NCBI RefSeq assembly: GCF_014306155.1
Contig: NZ_JACRWH010000016.1
Location: 1 to 40,848 of the forward strand
Direction: 5' to 3'
Origin: Holdemanella hominis
GTDB lineage: Bacteria > Bacillota_I > Bacilli_A > Erysipelotrichales > Erysipelotrichaceae
Length of the DNA stretch: 40,848 nt
Below the pieces are notes generated by a model that ran no database searches, was not told where the DNA came from, and worked only from the letters and a program-made list of their open reading frames with translations. How positions within the stretch are numbered: the stretch's first letter is position 1; each line of letters starts with the position of its first letter. Position numbers and translations under genes: made by a program. Below are positions 1-8,958 of this stretch, in pieces.

Positions 1-153
1 ACGGTATATGCAAAAACAAGACCACATATGAAAGGTAGTCTTGAATACATTATAAACAAAAATTTAAAAAATTGGAGAAATCCAATCTTTTTGTCGTGGA
101 AAATCATCAAAAAATGTGTTCTTCATGGAAAGACACAAAATTTTATGAATTAG
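1..153 (+). CDS. Possible 3' end of an unidentified gene cut by the window edge
   Basis: Frame 1 stays open for 50 codons from the first base to a TAG at 151-153. The translated tail is basic and tryptophan-containing and I do not recognise it. A chance open frame of this length is possible in AT-rich DNA. A hairpin at 71-92 (ATTGGA, GAAA loop, TCCAAT, then CTTTTT) lies inside the frame and looks like a terminator, which argues against coding. I see nothing else between 154 and 178. Confidence 0.3.
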   Translation, partial: TVYAKTRPHMKGSLEYIINKNLKNWRNPIFLSWKIIKKCVLHGKTQNFMN

Positions 154-178
154 GCTTGATTTTTATTATCTAATTTTT

Positions 179-1210
179 CTATTCACTTAATACATAAGCC
201 AATGTTAGACGTGCACAATCCTCAATAGCTTGAACACTCGTTCTTTCATAGCCATGCGAATTCATACAACCAACCCCAAATACAGCAGGCATAATATTGT
301 TTCCAGCGCGAATCGCCGCTGTAGCATCTGAGCCAAAACGATAATATGTATCTACGCAATAGTTAATATTGTTCGCTTTTGCCAAATTGATGATTTTAGT
401 TGTTAATCCCCAATCATAAGGAGAATAGTTGTCGCTAGCCCCAATAGAAACTTTCTTTTCAGATCCATGATTATCTGGCCCAATCAAGCCGATATCCAAA
501 GCTACATATTCACTCACTTCACTAGGAACATATGCTCCTCCATGGCCAATTTCTTCATAAATAGGAAACGCAAACAAAGTATCATAAGCCGGTGTTAGAT
601 TCTCTTCTTTCAATTGACGCAACACATCAATCACGGCTGCAACCATAGCCTTATCATCAATATGACGTGATTTAATAAAACCAAATTCTGTACGTCTAAA
701 ACGTGGTTCTACACTAATCAAATCCCCATGTTCAATCCCTAAATCATATACATCTTTAGCACAACTAACATCTTCATCCAATAAAATAGCTTCATTAAAT
801 TTATCACGCTCACGACTTCTCGCATCATCAAATACATGTGTAGAGTGCGACTTACAAATTACCATACCCTCATATGTTTTTCCACTACGAGTGTGAATAT
901 AGACATTCTCCCCTTCCACATTATGGAAATTGACTCCACCCAAGTTTTTTACTTCGATCCATCCATTGTCCATCACATGACGAACCTGCATACCAATCGT
1001 ATCTAAGTGAGCTCCTACACATACAATCTTACTAGAATCTTTACCTGGTACACGAACATAGGCAGTACGTTTATTATCAAACTCAAGTTCATATCCAAAC
1101 TTTCCTACCATCTCCGCTAATTTTTTATGAATTTCAGGATAAAAACCAACCACACTCGGTGTATTGATCAATTCCTCTAAATTTTTTAACATTTCTTCAG
1201 TTTTCACCAT
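179..1210 (-). CDS. M42 family metallopeptidase (glutamyl aminopeptidase/endoglucanase type)
   Basis: Cytosolic di-metal aminopeptidase of 343 residues, trimming N-terminal residues from peptides; these enzymes usually form large dodecameric shells. Visible metal-site motifs are H68 and D70 (GAHLDTIG), D185 (HIDDK), the catalytic/metal pair E219-E220 (YEEIGHGG), D239 (ALDIG) and a late histidine in NSHGYE. The ATG at 1210 follows an AAGGGAAG-like ribosome site. An upstream in-frame extension to 1339 would run into yaaA and encodes an improbable hydrophobic leader, so I rejected it. The gene is divergent from yaaA, with overlapping -10 boxes between them. The exact substrate cannot be read from sequence. 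Confidence 0.93.
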   Translation of the reverse strand: MVKTEEMLKNLEELINTPSVVGFYPEIHKKLAEMVGKFGYELEFDNKRTAYVRVPGKDSSKIVCVGAHLDTIGMQVRHVMDNGWIEVKNLGGVNFHNVEGENVYIHTRSGKTYEGMVICKSHSTHVFDDARSRERDKFNEAILLDEDVSCAKDVYDLGIEHGDLISVEPRFRRTEFGFIKSRHIDDKAMVAAVIDVLRQLKEENLTPAYDTLFAFPIYEEIGHGGAYVPSEVSEYVALDIGLIGPDNHGSEKKVSIGASDNYSPYDWGLTTKIINLAKANNINYCVDTYYRFGSDATAAIRAGNNIMPAVFGVGCMNSHGYERTSVQAIEDCARLTLAYVLSE

Positions 1211-1237
1211 AATCTTCACTTCCCTTTCTTGACACCT

Positions 1238-1247
1238 ATTATACAAT
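1238..1247. promoter_or_regulatory. Overlapping divergent -10 boxes for the M42 peptidase and yaaA
   Basis: On the minus strand TATAAT (1243-1238) precedes the peptidase by 27 nt. On the plus strand TACAAT (1242-1247) ends 6 nt before the yaaA ATG. The two hexamers overlap, so transcription in the two directions may be mutually exclusive. The -35 matches are weak on both sides. A plus-strand TTGACA at 1229-1234 has only poorly spaced partners. Confidence 0.45.
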
Positions 1248-1253
1248 ATTATT

Positions 1254-1964
1254 ATGAAAATAATTATCTCACCCGCTAAGAAAATGAAAATGATCGATGA
1301 TATCAACATAGAGTGTACAACACCCATGTTCTTATCCAAGACAACTGAACTTTTAAATCATATTAAAAGTTTAGACTATTCAGAATTAAAATCTTATTTA
1401 AAATGTTCAGACACAATTGCCCAAACTACATATGATCAATTCCAAAATATGAGTCTAGAAGAAAATACAACACCAGCCATACTGAGCTATTCTGGCATAC
1501 AATATCAATATATGGCACCCCATGTATTTACAGATGATCAAATCAAATATATTCAAGGGCATCTGTACATTCTTTCTGGATTTTATGGTCTTTTAAAGCC
1601 ACTGGATGCGATCACACCCTATCGTTTAGAAATGCAGACAAAATGCCCATTCTCTTTGTATGACTTTTGGAAAGACGATCTTGCCAAACAAATCGATGAA
1701 CCGATTTTAAATCTGGCGAGTGAAGAATATGCCAAAATCATACGAAAATATAAGCCATTGATTGATGTTCGTTTTGTCGAAGAAAATGGTAAAGAAAAAG
1801 GTGTTTATGCCAAGATGGCAAGAGGTGCTATGGTTCGCTATCTTGCCGAAAACAAGATTGAAAACATCAAAGATATTACTCAATTTTCAGATTTAGGATA
1901 CACTTTTGATGCGAGTCAAAGCACTGAAAAATTATATATATTCCAAAAAAAGCTATCATCATGA
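1254..1964 (+). CDS. yaaA: Peroxide stress protein YaaA (UPF0246/DUF328)
   Basis: A 236-residue member of the YaaA family. In E. coli YaaA belongs to the OxyR response and limits intracellular free iron and DNA damage during peroxide stress; the fold binds DNA. The start MKIIISPAKKMK is the family's hallmark N-terminus, which fixes the ATG at 1254 even though no Shine-Dalgarno precedes it. The preceding -10-like box is 6 nt away, so the mRNA may be leaderless. The 3' end converges on the neighbouring oxidoreductase gene with a 6-bp overlap, and the shared stop region forms the terminator. Confidence 0.93.
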   Translation: MKIIISPAKKMKMIDDINIECTTPMFLSKTTELLNHIKSLDYSELKSYLKCSDTIAQTTYDQFQNMSLEENTTPAILSYSGIQYQYMAPHVFTDDQIKYIQGHLYILSGFYGLLKPLDAITPYRLEMQTKCPFSLYDFWKDDLAKQIDEPILNLASEEYAKIIRKYKPLIDVRFVEENGKEKGVYAKMARGAMVRYLAENKIENIKDITQFSDLGYTFDASQSTEKLYIFQKKLSS

Positions 1965-1972
1965 TAGCTTTT
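1948..1972. terminator. Bidirectional terminator formed by converging gene ends
   Basis: A perfect 11-12 bp inverted repeat (AAAAGCTATCAT / ATGATAGCTTTT) with A and T tracts on its flanks. It contains the stop codons of yaaA (+) and of the Gfo/Idh gene (-), so one hairpin serves both strands. Confidence 0.85.
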
Positions 1973-2939
1973 CTAATAGTTCGACAACCATTTGGGTTTG
2001 TTCCTTATACATTGTATAAGCTTCTTCATCCTTATTTAGGATGATATCCATAAAGTCCTGACACTCATACAACATGTGATTTGGTTGTTCAATACTGATT
2101 TTTTCTTTAGTGTCTGTAGCTTTTTTTCCAATTTGATCCTTTTTAGGCGCATCAAAATACACATCTTTACATACACCACTGCTCGCACCAGAGACAATAA
2201 TCGTTCCTTGATCCCCTTGTACATATACTGCATAAGGACTTGAACAATCTTTAGCACCCGTACAAGTTGCGATAAAATCGGGATACTGCATAATAATAAT
2301 TCCGCTTGTATCGATGCCGTTGTATCCAACATTTTTAAAATAATGAACCTCATTCGGCTTACCAAACATTCCCGTCACAAAATGTAAATTATATACATTG
2401 ATATCCATTAATGCTCCACCATTGAAAGCTGTATCAAAGGCATTTGTTTGAACATGATTTTTATACTTTTGATACTTCGATGAATATTGTGAGAAATTAC
2501 ACTGAACCATCTTGATATTTCCGCAATTCGACATATTTTCTTTAATAATTTTATAATTTGGTAAATGCACATTTGTGATGGCTTCAAAAATATAGACACC
2601 CTTTTTTTCTGCTATTTCAAATAGTTCATTACACTCTTTTAAAGTTGGCGTAAATGGTTTTTCATTAATAACATGCTTCTCATGTTCCAACGCCATTTTT
2701 GATTGTGAATAATGTAAAGAGTTTGGACTTGCCACATAAACAATATCCACATTTTCATCATTCAACATTTCTTCCATGTCCGTGTAATACTTTTGAATCC
2801 CATGTTTTTCGGCAAATTCTTTAGCACGCTTCTCCGTTCTAGAATATACACAATATAAATTGTATCGACCATCTAAACGCATAGCTTCAATCATGCGCTC
2901 TACTATAACACCAGAGCCAATCGTTGCGACATTCATCAT
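1959..2939 (-). CDS. Gfo/Idh/MocA family NAD(P)-dependent oxidoreductase
   Basis: A 326-residue sugar/polyol-type dehydrogenase. The N-terminal Rossmann motif is ATIGSGVIVERM (residues 5-16), and the family's conserved EKPFT motif with its catalytic-type lysine is at 93-97. The C-terminal half has the open-sheet substrate domain pattern. It is closest in style to scyllo-inositol or glucose-fructose dehydrogenase-like members; the substrate is unknown. ATG at 2939 follows AAGGAG lying in the 3' end of the sensor kinase gene, and the ATGA overlap (2936-2939) implies translational coupling. It is the last gene of the cda-glm-two-component run. Confidence 0.9.
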   Translation of the reverse strand: MMNVATIGSGVIVERMIEAMRLDGRYNLYCVYSRTEKRAKEFAEKHGIQKYYTDMEEMLNDENVDIVYVASPNSLHYSQSKMALEHEKHVINEKPFTPTLKECNELFEIAEKKGVYIFEAITNVHLPNYKIIKENMSNCGNIKMVQCNFSQYSSKYQKYKNHVQTNAFDTAFNGGALMDINVYNLHFVTGMFGKPNEVHYFKNVGYNGIDTSGIIIMQYPDFIATCTGAKDCSSPYAVYVQGDQGTIIVSGASSGVCKDVYFDAPKKDQIGKKATDTKEKISIEQPNHMLYECQDFMDIILNKDEEAYTMYKEQTQMVVELLEKLS

Positions 2940-4351
2940 GCTTTTTCTCCTTTATTTTTTACCCAGTTATTTTCTTTTTTCTTCTTTTGTTTTTTTGTTT
3001 TACGATAAATGATAAAGCGAACTCCATCCTCGCTGTTTTCACCTTTCACAATATAGTGGTTGGCCTTACAAACCTTAGAAACAATGGATAATCCTAGTCC
3101 GAAACGTCCTCCTTCGCCTTTTTCATAAGGTCTAAATAAAGATTGAATGCGATCTTCAGGCATCTTTGGACCATCATTACTAATACACAACCAGTCTTCT
3201 CTTACTTCAATCTTAATGTAAGATTTCGCATAACGGAATGCATTTTCCATAATGTTTTCAATGGCTACACGCCACGCTTCAATCAAACCATCAAAGAAGA
3301 CTTCTTCTACATCTGTAATCACTTGAATTTCAGGGCGAATCACGGCTGCATTTAATACAACCTGTTCCACAACATCCTTCATATTTGTGACTACACCCTC
3401 AGCATCACTTGCCACCAAGTATTCAACACGATTCATATACAATAAAGAATGTACCTTATTTTCTAATCTTTGTGCATTATCTAAGATGACATCAACACTG
3501 CTTTCCAAAGTTCCATAAGGATAGATACCATCTTTAATAGATTCAGCGTACGATTTAATTGTCGCAATCGGCGTTTTTAAATCATGCGAAATATTATGAA
3601 TCATATCTTCTTTGGCTTTATCCTGCTTTTTCAATTCTTCATTCATCTTCACAATCGCAGTCGCCATTTCACCAATTTCATCATCACGATTTAAATGAAG
3701 TTCTACTTCTTTTCCATCTTTAATTTGTTCAATATAATTTCGAATTAAATTCAAAGGATGAATAATTGAGAATACCCACATTAAAATAATCAGGAATACA
3801 ATCATAAACGCAATCACAATAACGTATACCGTAGAATCAATCAATGAATCTCTAAATTGTGTCGCGTACGTATCATCCATAAAACTTGCCAAAATTATAC
3901 CGTCATGACAATAGATCAAACGATAATAATACTTCGAATTTGCGACTATAATCGTTCCCTGTAGTGCTTCTTCATTTTCGGAATTCATTTGTTTAGATTG
4001 ATCTAATAAATATTCATATACTTTATGATTCACTGGTTTTCTTTTGGAACTCTGATTTGAGATCACATTCATTTTACCATCTTGAATAATACAGTTTGTT
4101 TGAACACTGTCACTCGCTAAGAAAGCATAAATGTCATCTATACTATCGGTTTGTTTCGAATCCACTAATCCAACGATCGATGTTTGTCGATTTAAGATCA
4201 GTTCATACATTTGTTTAGTAATGGTTCGATCAATATTATCGCTGACAAACACAAAGAAAAACATGATAAAAAACATCAAAACCGTCAAAATAATTGTTAA
4301 AATTTGTCGCGTTAATGACATTTTTTGAAAATAAAAGGAAGGTCCCTTCAT
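2936..4351 (-). CDS. Membrane sensor histidine kinase (HAMP-HisKA-HATPase)
   Basis: 471 residues. Transmembrane segments lie near 16-38 and 172-195 and bracket an extracytoplasmic sensor domain of about 130 residues. A HAMP linker follows (196-240), then the dimerisation/phosphoacceptor helix with H256 in HNISHDLKTP. The ATPase domain has an N-box (ENIMENAFRYA), G1 (NDGPKMPEDR) and G2 (GRFGLGLSIV). It should phosphorylate the regulator encoded just upstream. ATG at 4351 follows GAGGTGA. A terminator and a separate -10 lie between regulator and kinase, so kinase expression may be set independently. The ligand cannot be inferred. Confidence 0.93.
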   Translation of the reverse strand: MKGPSFYFQKMSLTRQILTIILTVLMFFIMFFFVFVSDNIDRTITKQMYELILNRQTSIVGLVDSKQTDSIDDIYAFLASDSVQTNCIIQDGKMNVISNQSSKRKPVNHKVYEYLLDQSKQMNSENEEALQGTIIVANSKYYYRLIYCHDGIILASFMDDTYATQFRDSLIDSTVYVIVIAFMIVFLIILMWVFSIIHPLNLIRNYIEQIKDGKEVELHLNRDDEIGEMATAIVKMNEELKKQDKAKEDMIHNISHDLKTPIATIKSYAESIKDGIYPYGTLESSVDVILDNAQRLENKVHSLLYMNRVEYLVASDAEGVVTNMKDVVEQVVLNAAVIRPEIQVITDVEEVFFDGLIEAWRVAIENIMENAFRYAKSYIKIEVREDWLCISNDGPKMPEDRIQSLFRPYEKGEGGRFGLGLSIVSKVCKANHYIVKGENSEDGVRFIIYRKTKKQKKKKENNWVKNKGEKA

Positions 4352-4373
4352 AAAATATCACCTCATCATAAAC

Positions 4374-4382
4374 ATTTTACCA
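4374..4382 (-). promoter_or_regulatory. Extended -10 promoter for the sensor kinase
   Basis: The minus strand reads TG-G-TAAAAT just downstream of the terminator that follows the response regulator, 22 nt before the kinase ATG. No good -35 is visible, as is usual for extended -10 promoters. Confidence 0.4.
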
Positions 4383-4396
4383 TAAGAAAAAGAAAA

Positions 4397-4417
4397 GGGG
4401 ATACATTTGTATCACCC
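4397..4417 (-). terminator. Terminator between response regulator and kinase genes
   Basis: GGG, bulged base, GATAC, AAAT loop, GTATC, CCC, then TTTTCTTTTTC on the minus strand. The hairpin includes the regulator's TGA stop. It would make the kinase transcript less abundant than the regulator transcript. Confidence 0.6.
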
Positions 4418-5071
4418 TAAACGATATCCATATCCATAGATTGTATGAATGTTTAAATTTGGAAGTTTTTTACGCAAACGACGCAAAGTATCATCTACGA
4501 CACGATCACTACCAAAGTAGTTTTCATCCCAAACATTTTCAAGAATTTTATCACGTGAGAAGGCAATTCCTTTGTTTTTGATAAACATCATCAACAAGTC
4601 AAATTCCTTTGTCGTTAATTCAATTTCTACATTGTCCGCATAGATTTTTCGTTGTTCTTCATCCAATTCATATCCATCAATGCTAATGCGATTATTATCA
4701 TCACGATAAGCACGCTTAATAATATTGTTGACTCTTAATACTAATTCTTTAGGTGAAAATGGTTTTGTGATATAGTCATCGCAGCCTTTCTCTAATCCAA
4801 TAATACGGTCAAATTCTTTATCACGCGCAGACATAAAGATAACTGGCGTTTCTGGTCCTTGAAGACGAATTTCTTCAATCAAGTCAAAACCAGATTTGTC
4901 ATCCAACATAATATCTAAGATCCACAAATGCACATCATCATCCGCAACATGTGCACTTGCCTCTTCGTATGTATAGTAAGAATGAACCTCATATCCTTCT
5001 TTTCGTAAGTATTGGGCAACTAGATTATTGATATCCTTCTCGTCTTCAACAATACTAATGACTCTTTTCAT
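4412..5071 (-). CDS. OmpR/PhoB-family response regulator
   Basis: 219 residues. The receiver domain (1-115) has acidic pocket E9-D10, phosphoacceptor D53 (WILDIMLDD), the S/T position in FMSARD and the lysine in ITKPFSP. The C-terminal winged helix (about 128-219) ends in IHTIYGYGYRLG, typical of OmpR/PhoB proteins. It begins 15 nt after glmM with a GAGGGTGG ribosome site, so it is probably read through from the cda-glm transcript. The physical link suggests an envelope-related regulon; the targets are unknown. Confidence 0.93.
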   Translation of the reverse strand: MKRVISIVEDEKDINNLVAQYLRKEGYEVHSYYTYEEASAHVADDDVHLWILDIMLDDKSGFDLIEEIRLQGPETPVIFMSARDKEFDRIIGLEKGCDDYITKPFSPKELVLRVNNIIKRAYRDDNNRISIDGYELDEEQRKIYADNVEIELTTKEFDLLMMFIKNKGIAFSRDKILENVWDENYFGSDRVVDDTLRRLRKKLPNLNIHTIYGYGYRLG

Positions 5072-5086
5072 TGGGCCACCCTCTTT

Positions 5087-6421
5087 CTAAAAATTATTTT
5101 CTTCTAAGAAATCTGTAACACGCTTAACATATTGAGCACATAACTCATCTGTCTTCGCTTCCACCATGACACGAATCAATGGTTCTGTCCCACTTGGACG
5201 AACTAAGATACGTCCTTCATTTCCTAAATCATTCGCAACTGCATCTACAACTTCTTGTAGTTCTTTACTTTCTAGACATGCATTCTTATCTTTAACAGTC
5301 ACATTCTTTAATAACTGTGGATAAATAAACAATCCTTCACTTAATTCCTTTAATGATTTTCCTGTAGCTTTCATGATTTCTAGAATCTTTAAAGCCGTCA
5401 TTAAACCATCACCCGTTACTTCATGTTCTAAGAAAATGATGTGTCCACTTTGTTCTCCACCAACCCAGTAGTCATTCTTCTGCATTTCTTCAAATACATA
5501 CTTATCTCCTACTGCCGTTTGAATATAATCAATCTTATTGGCATCTAAAGCCTTATATAAACCTAGGTTTGCCATAACCGTTGTGACAACCATATTCTTG
5601 TTTAAATGATTGATTGATTTCATGTAGCGAGAACAAATATATAAGATGTAGTCTCCATCGCAAAGCTTTCCATCTGAATCCACCATGATCAAACGATCGG
5701 CATCGCCATCAAATGCCAAACCAATATCATAGTCCCCTTCACGCATCATTCTTTGTAGTCCTTCAGGATGTGTAGATCCACACTTATTGTTGATATTGAT
5801 TCCATTTGGCGAATTGCTGATGGCATCTACTGTAGCACCTAAAGAATCCAATGTTTCTACCGCTGTACTTGTCGCAGACCCATTTGCCAAGTCACAAAGA
5901 ATCTTCATACCAGATAAATCTACAGGAACACATTCTTTTAACCAGCTCATATAGATTTCTAGTCCATCTTCCCATTCGAAATATTCTCCAATGTGATCTC
6001 CAGTCACTAGATCTAAATCGGTTAATCCATCCATAAATTTTTCAACTTCAAGAAGAAGTTCTTCTTCCATCTTCTCTCCATTGTGGTTAAAACACTTGAT
6101 TCCATTATCATAATACGGATTGTGACTTGCACTTACCATGATTCCACAATCAAAGCGTTCTTTACGAACCAAATAAGATATAGCCGGAGTTGGACATACA
6201 CCTAATAAATAGACTTGAGCCCCCATGCTTGTAGCACCCGCCGCAAGACCTAATTCAAACATGTCTCCACTAAGTCTTGTATCTTTACCAATCAAGATTT
6301 TCGCATGTTTTTCTTTTCCATAATACCAGCCTAAATATTGTCCAATTTTAATGGACATATCCAAAGTTAAACCTTCATTCGCTCTTCCACGAACTCCATC
6401 TGTTCCAAAATACTTACCCAT
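5087..6421 (-). CDS. glmM: Phosphoglucosamine mutase GlmM
   Basis: Converts glucosamine-6-phosphate to glucosamine-1-phosphate, feeding UDP-GlcNAc and peptidoglycan synthesis in the cytoplasm. 444 residues, the usual length. The N-terminus MGKYFGTDGVRG is diagnostic. The phosphoserine is S99 in SASHNPYYDNG, the metal loop is DGDADR, and the C-terminal phosphate-binding loop RPSGTEPLIRVMVE is intact. The start overlaps the cdaR stop by one base (TAATG) with AAGGAGG in cdaR, so translation is coupled. The cdaA-cdaR-glmM order is conserved across Bacillota; CdaA and GlmM are known to interact physically in several species. Confidence 0.97.
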   Translation of the reverse strand: MGKYFGTDGVRGRANEGLTLDMSIKIGQYLGWYYGKEKHAKILIGKDTRLSGDMFELGLAAGATSMGAQVYLLGVCPTPAISYLVRKERFDCGIMVSASHNPYYDNGIKCFNHNGEKMEEELLLEVEKFMDGLTDLDLVTGDHIGEYFEWEDGLEIYMSWLKECVPVDLSGMKILCDLANGSATSTAVETLDSLGATVDAISNSPNGININNKCGSTHPEGLQRMMREGDYDIGLAFDGDADRLIMVDSDGKLCDGDYILYICSRYMKSINHLNKNMVVTTVMANLGLYKALDANKIDYIQTAVGDKYVFEEMQKNDYWVGGEQSGHIIFLEHEVTGDGLMTALKILEIMKATGKSLKELSEGLFIYPQLLKNVTVKDKNACLESKELQEVVDAVANDLGNEGRILVRPSGTEPLIRVMVEAKTDELCAQYVKRVTDFLEENNF

Positions 6422-7215
6422 TACTCTGAATCCTCCTTGTCTGATGATGTATTTTTAGCTAATTTCACACTTGCATGTACTGTCTCTGGTGATAGTGTAA
6501 CATTTACTCGATTACCCTTCGCATCATAAGCCGCCAACGCTGCATTAGCCTCAAAATCTTGAATTTGACCTGTACAGTCAATCAACGCCTTCACAATTCG
6601 AATTGAATTCAATTGATTCTGGCTTGCCGTAATTTTAACTGTCATCACATCTAATGTAGGTGTTTCAAAATCAGTTACCTTTTGATTTGATCCCACCAAC
6701 AATTCTGGTTGGATTGTGAATGATTTTGTAACTTTTTTAGAAAGTGTAACATCAATTGTAGCAGGATCTACAACAGCTTCAATTTTTTCTGGCAAATTCT
6801 TTACCTTTAAATTGATGATATTTTCACCTTCCGAATATTTTTTCAAGTCAGCTACGACTTGCACACTACCCTTTGAACGGAATACCTGAATACTTGTCGC
6901 ATCTCCAGTTAATGAAACATCTACTGTACTTGGCACACCAGCCACATCATATTTATCTGTATCTGCTAGTACTTCAACAGCTACATTTCTTAGATCCACA
7001 GTTGTTCTGGTATCGTTAAACAATTTTAAACTAATATCTTCATAGTTGATCACAACACAAATCATGATGGATAAAACCAAAGAAATAATTACAGATCCTT
7101 TTTTATCAAATAATACACGGTCTACGAGTTTACTAACTTTTTGAAATATCAAAGTCAGTAAACCACGCAACTCATTAAACCATACAGAAGGGCTCTTCTT
7201 ATTTGGAGATTCCAT
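6421..7215 (-). CDS. cdaR: CdaA regulator CdaR (YbbR-domain membrane protein)
   Basis: 264 residues. A short cytoplasmic tail, one transmembrane segment (about 39-57) and extracytoplasmic YbbR repeats of about 80 residues, ending in an acidic tail. In Bacillota CdaR binds CdaA and modulates c-di-AMP synthesis. I chose ATG at 7215 because GGAGG precedes it by about 9 nt. A start at 7242 would add nine residues and deepen the overlap with cdaA. With the chosen start the overlap with cdaA is 17 nt, and glmM follows with a one-base overlap. Confidence 0.94.
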   Translation of the reverse strand: MESPNKKSPSVWFNELRGLLTLIFQKVSKLVDRVLFDKKGSVIISLVLSIMICVVINYEDISLKLFNDTRTTVDLRNVAVEVLADTDKYDVAGVPSTVDVSLTGDATSIQVFRSKGSVQVVADLKKYSEGENIINLKVKNLPEKIEAVVDPATIDVTLSKKVTKSFTIQPELLVGSNQKVTDFETPTLDVMTVKITASQNQLNSIRIVKALIDCTGQIQDFEANAALAAYDAKGNRVNVTLSPETVHASVKLAKNTSSDKEDSE

Positions 7216-8137
7216 GTTGACTGCCCTCCTTTTTCTGTTCATATAAATTCACAATTTCAATTGCCTTCACACGCTCATCCTTATTTGCGTCCTCAGTCTG
7301 CTTTTTAGCACGTTTGCCCATGGACTTGGCCTGAGACAACATAGGAACAAGAATTGAAGACGGATTTTGACTTGATTCTGTCACTAACATATTTGTTAGA
7401 TAACGCTGTAAACCTTCTGGTGGATATTGCGTTAACTGGCCGTTGACCGCAACTGAAATATTTCCTGTTTCTTCACTCACAATAATTGTGATTGAGTCTG
7501 TAATTTCACTAATGCCGACAGCCGCTCTATGTCTTGCTCCATACTTACTAGGAAGATCCTTTGTGGTTGGAGGAAAATAAGCTGCTGCACACGCTATTTT
7601 ATTCCCCTGAATAATAACGGCACCATCATGCATTGGTGTTCCATACTGAAATATTGTTCCTAATAATTCAGTTGAAACTTCCGAATCCATCACAATTCCT
7701 GTACGAATAAAATCGGACAAGCTCTGTGTTCTTTCAATAGAAATCAAGGCTCCTGTCTTTGATTTTGACATTTCTGCGCATGCCTCTACCAATTCATTGA
7801 TCATTTGTTGAATTTGTGAAACGGAGACATCCGTTGTTAAGATGGCTGTTGTTTTACCAACTTTCTCCAACATACCACGAATTTCAGGTTGGAAAACAAC
7901 CAAAATAACGACAACTCCCCAATTCAAGAACATTTCAATCAAATAATTTAAAGCATTTAAGCCTAGCCATACGGCTAAAGCCTTGATTAAAACGATAATC
8001 AATACACCCTTCACAAGTTGGATCGTACGTGAATTATTACGCACAATTCTTAGTCCAGAATATATCAATCCCCATACTACTAAAATATCCAATAATAATC
8101 GAATTAGGAATGTAATATCAGATAAGCTGAAACTCAT
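7199..8137 (-). CDS. cdaA: Diadenylate cyclase CdaA
   Basis: Makes c-di-AMP from two ATP at the membrane. 312 residues: about three N-terminal transmembrane helices (roughly 8-30, 38-58, 62-82), then the DAC domain with the signature DGA at 171-173 and RHR at 202-204. An approximately 50-residue charged C-terminal extension follows. ATG at 8137 has a GGGGG ribosome site. c-di-AMP controls potassium and osmolyte balance and wall integrity in Gram-positives, which fits the neighbouring cdaR and glmM. Confidence 0.97.
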   Translation of the reverse strand: MSFSLSDITFLIRLLLDILVVWGLIYSGLRIVRNNSRTIQLVKGVLIIVLIKALAVWLGLNALNYLIEMFLNWGVVVILVVFQPEIRGMLEKVGKTTAILTTDVSVSQIQQMINELVEACAEMSKSKTGALISIERTQSLSDFIRTGIVMDSEVSTELLGTIFQYGTPMHDGAVIIQGNKIACAAAYFPPTTKDLPSKYGARHRAAVGISEITDSITIIVSEETGNISVAVNGQLTQYPPEGLQRYLTNMLVTESSQNPSSILVPMLSQAKSMGKRAKKQTEDANKDERVKAIEIVNLYEQKKEGSQHGISK

Positions 8138-8159
8138 CTAAAATACCCCCTTATTTTAT

Positions 8160-8927
8160 TTATAAATTTTTTGAAATTAAATCACTTACTGAATCATACT
8201 CAACTTGAGCATGTGCTTTTACATCTTCATCTGCACACGACATAACTGAACCATGCACACCAAATTCAATCAACGGAATATCATTATGTCCATCACCAAT
8301 TGTATATACATCTTCTTCTTTGATATTCGCATATTCAATCAAGAAATCTATACCTGTCGCTTTAGAAACCCCCTTTGGAACAATATCAACAACGAAATTA
8401 TTTGGATAAGCAACAACTTGTTCATAATACAAATCATTGATTTTACTTGCCACTTCTAAAGCTGAATCTGTATCTTCCATTGATAATACGATCTGCGCAA
8501 AATGTGTCATATCCAACAACTCGGCTTCCGTAACATCTGGTTTTAAATTTGGATAACGATGATCCACTGCATCTGGCTGCAATACAATACGATGACGGTG
8601 AATTCCATCATTTACAACATAACTAATCACAGTGTCTAATTTTTTAACATTATGTAAAATGTCTACGCAAACATCAAAATTCAAATAATTCGACAACAAG
8701 ACATCTCCATTTTCGCCAAAAACCATACCACCATTATTTGTGATCAAATAATCACATGGTAAATTAAATAATTTGATTTGCGCATCAATCGATTCTTTAG
8801 AACGACCCGTCACAATCACGAATTTGTTCCCCTTATTTTTCCATTCTTCAATCGATTTTAAATCTTCTGGCATTACATCCTGTGCATAACGTAATGTACC
8901 ATCATAATCTGTAGCTAAAAGCTTCAT
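8160..8927 (-). CDS. HAD-superfamily phosphatase, Cof/IIB type
   Basis: 255 residues with HAD motif I (D7-x-D9 in ATDYDGTLRY), motif II (IVTGRS), a type IIB cap in the middle and the motif III/IV region IGDGHNDIPLIEF. These proteins dephosphorylate sugar phosphates, FMN or PLP; the substrate is not readable here. ATG at 8927 follows GAGGAA. It is the first gene of the run, with cdaA only 22 nt downstream, so it probably shares the cda-glm transcript. Confidence 0.9.
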   Translation of the reverse strand: MKLLATDYDGTLRYAQDVMPEDLKSIEEWKNKGNKFVIVTGRSKESIDAQIKLFNLPCDYLITNNGGMVFGENGDVLLSNYLNFDVCVDILHNVKKLDTVISYVVNDGIHRHRIVLQPDAVDHRYPNLKPDVTEAELLDMTHFAQIVLSMEDTDSALEVASKINDLYYEQVVAYPNNFVVDIVPKGVSKATGIDFLIEYANIKEEDVYTIGDGHNDIPLIEFGVHGSVMSCADEDVKAHAQVEYDSVSDLISKNL

Positions 8928-8958
8928 GTATAATTCCTCAACTTTTCTATTTACCCTA

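Noticed and set aside
71..92. GAAA-loop hairpin followed by CTTTTT as a clear terminator
   Set aside because: The stem has only six pairs and lies inside a possible 50-codon open frame; I could not decide between the two and did not list it separately.
1211..1339. Hydrophobic N-terminal extension of the M42 peptidase
   Set aside because: It is the antisense of the yaaA start; the peptidase family is cytosolic and the ATG at 1210 has a ribosome site.
2036..2599. Two minus-strand open frames of 109 and 63 residues
   Set aside because: Both are shadows inside the Gfo/Idh gene, with no recognisable content.
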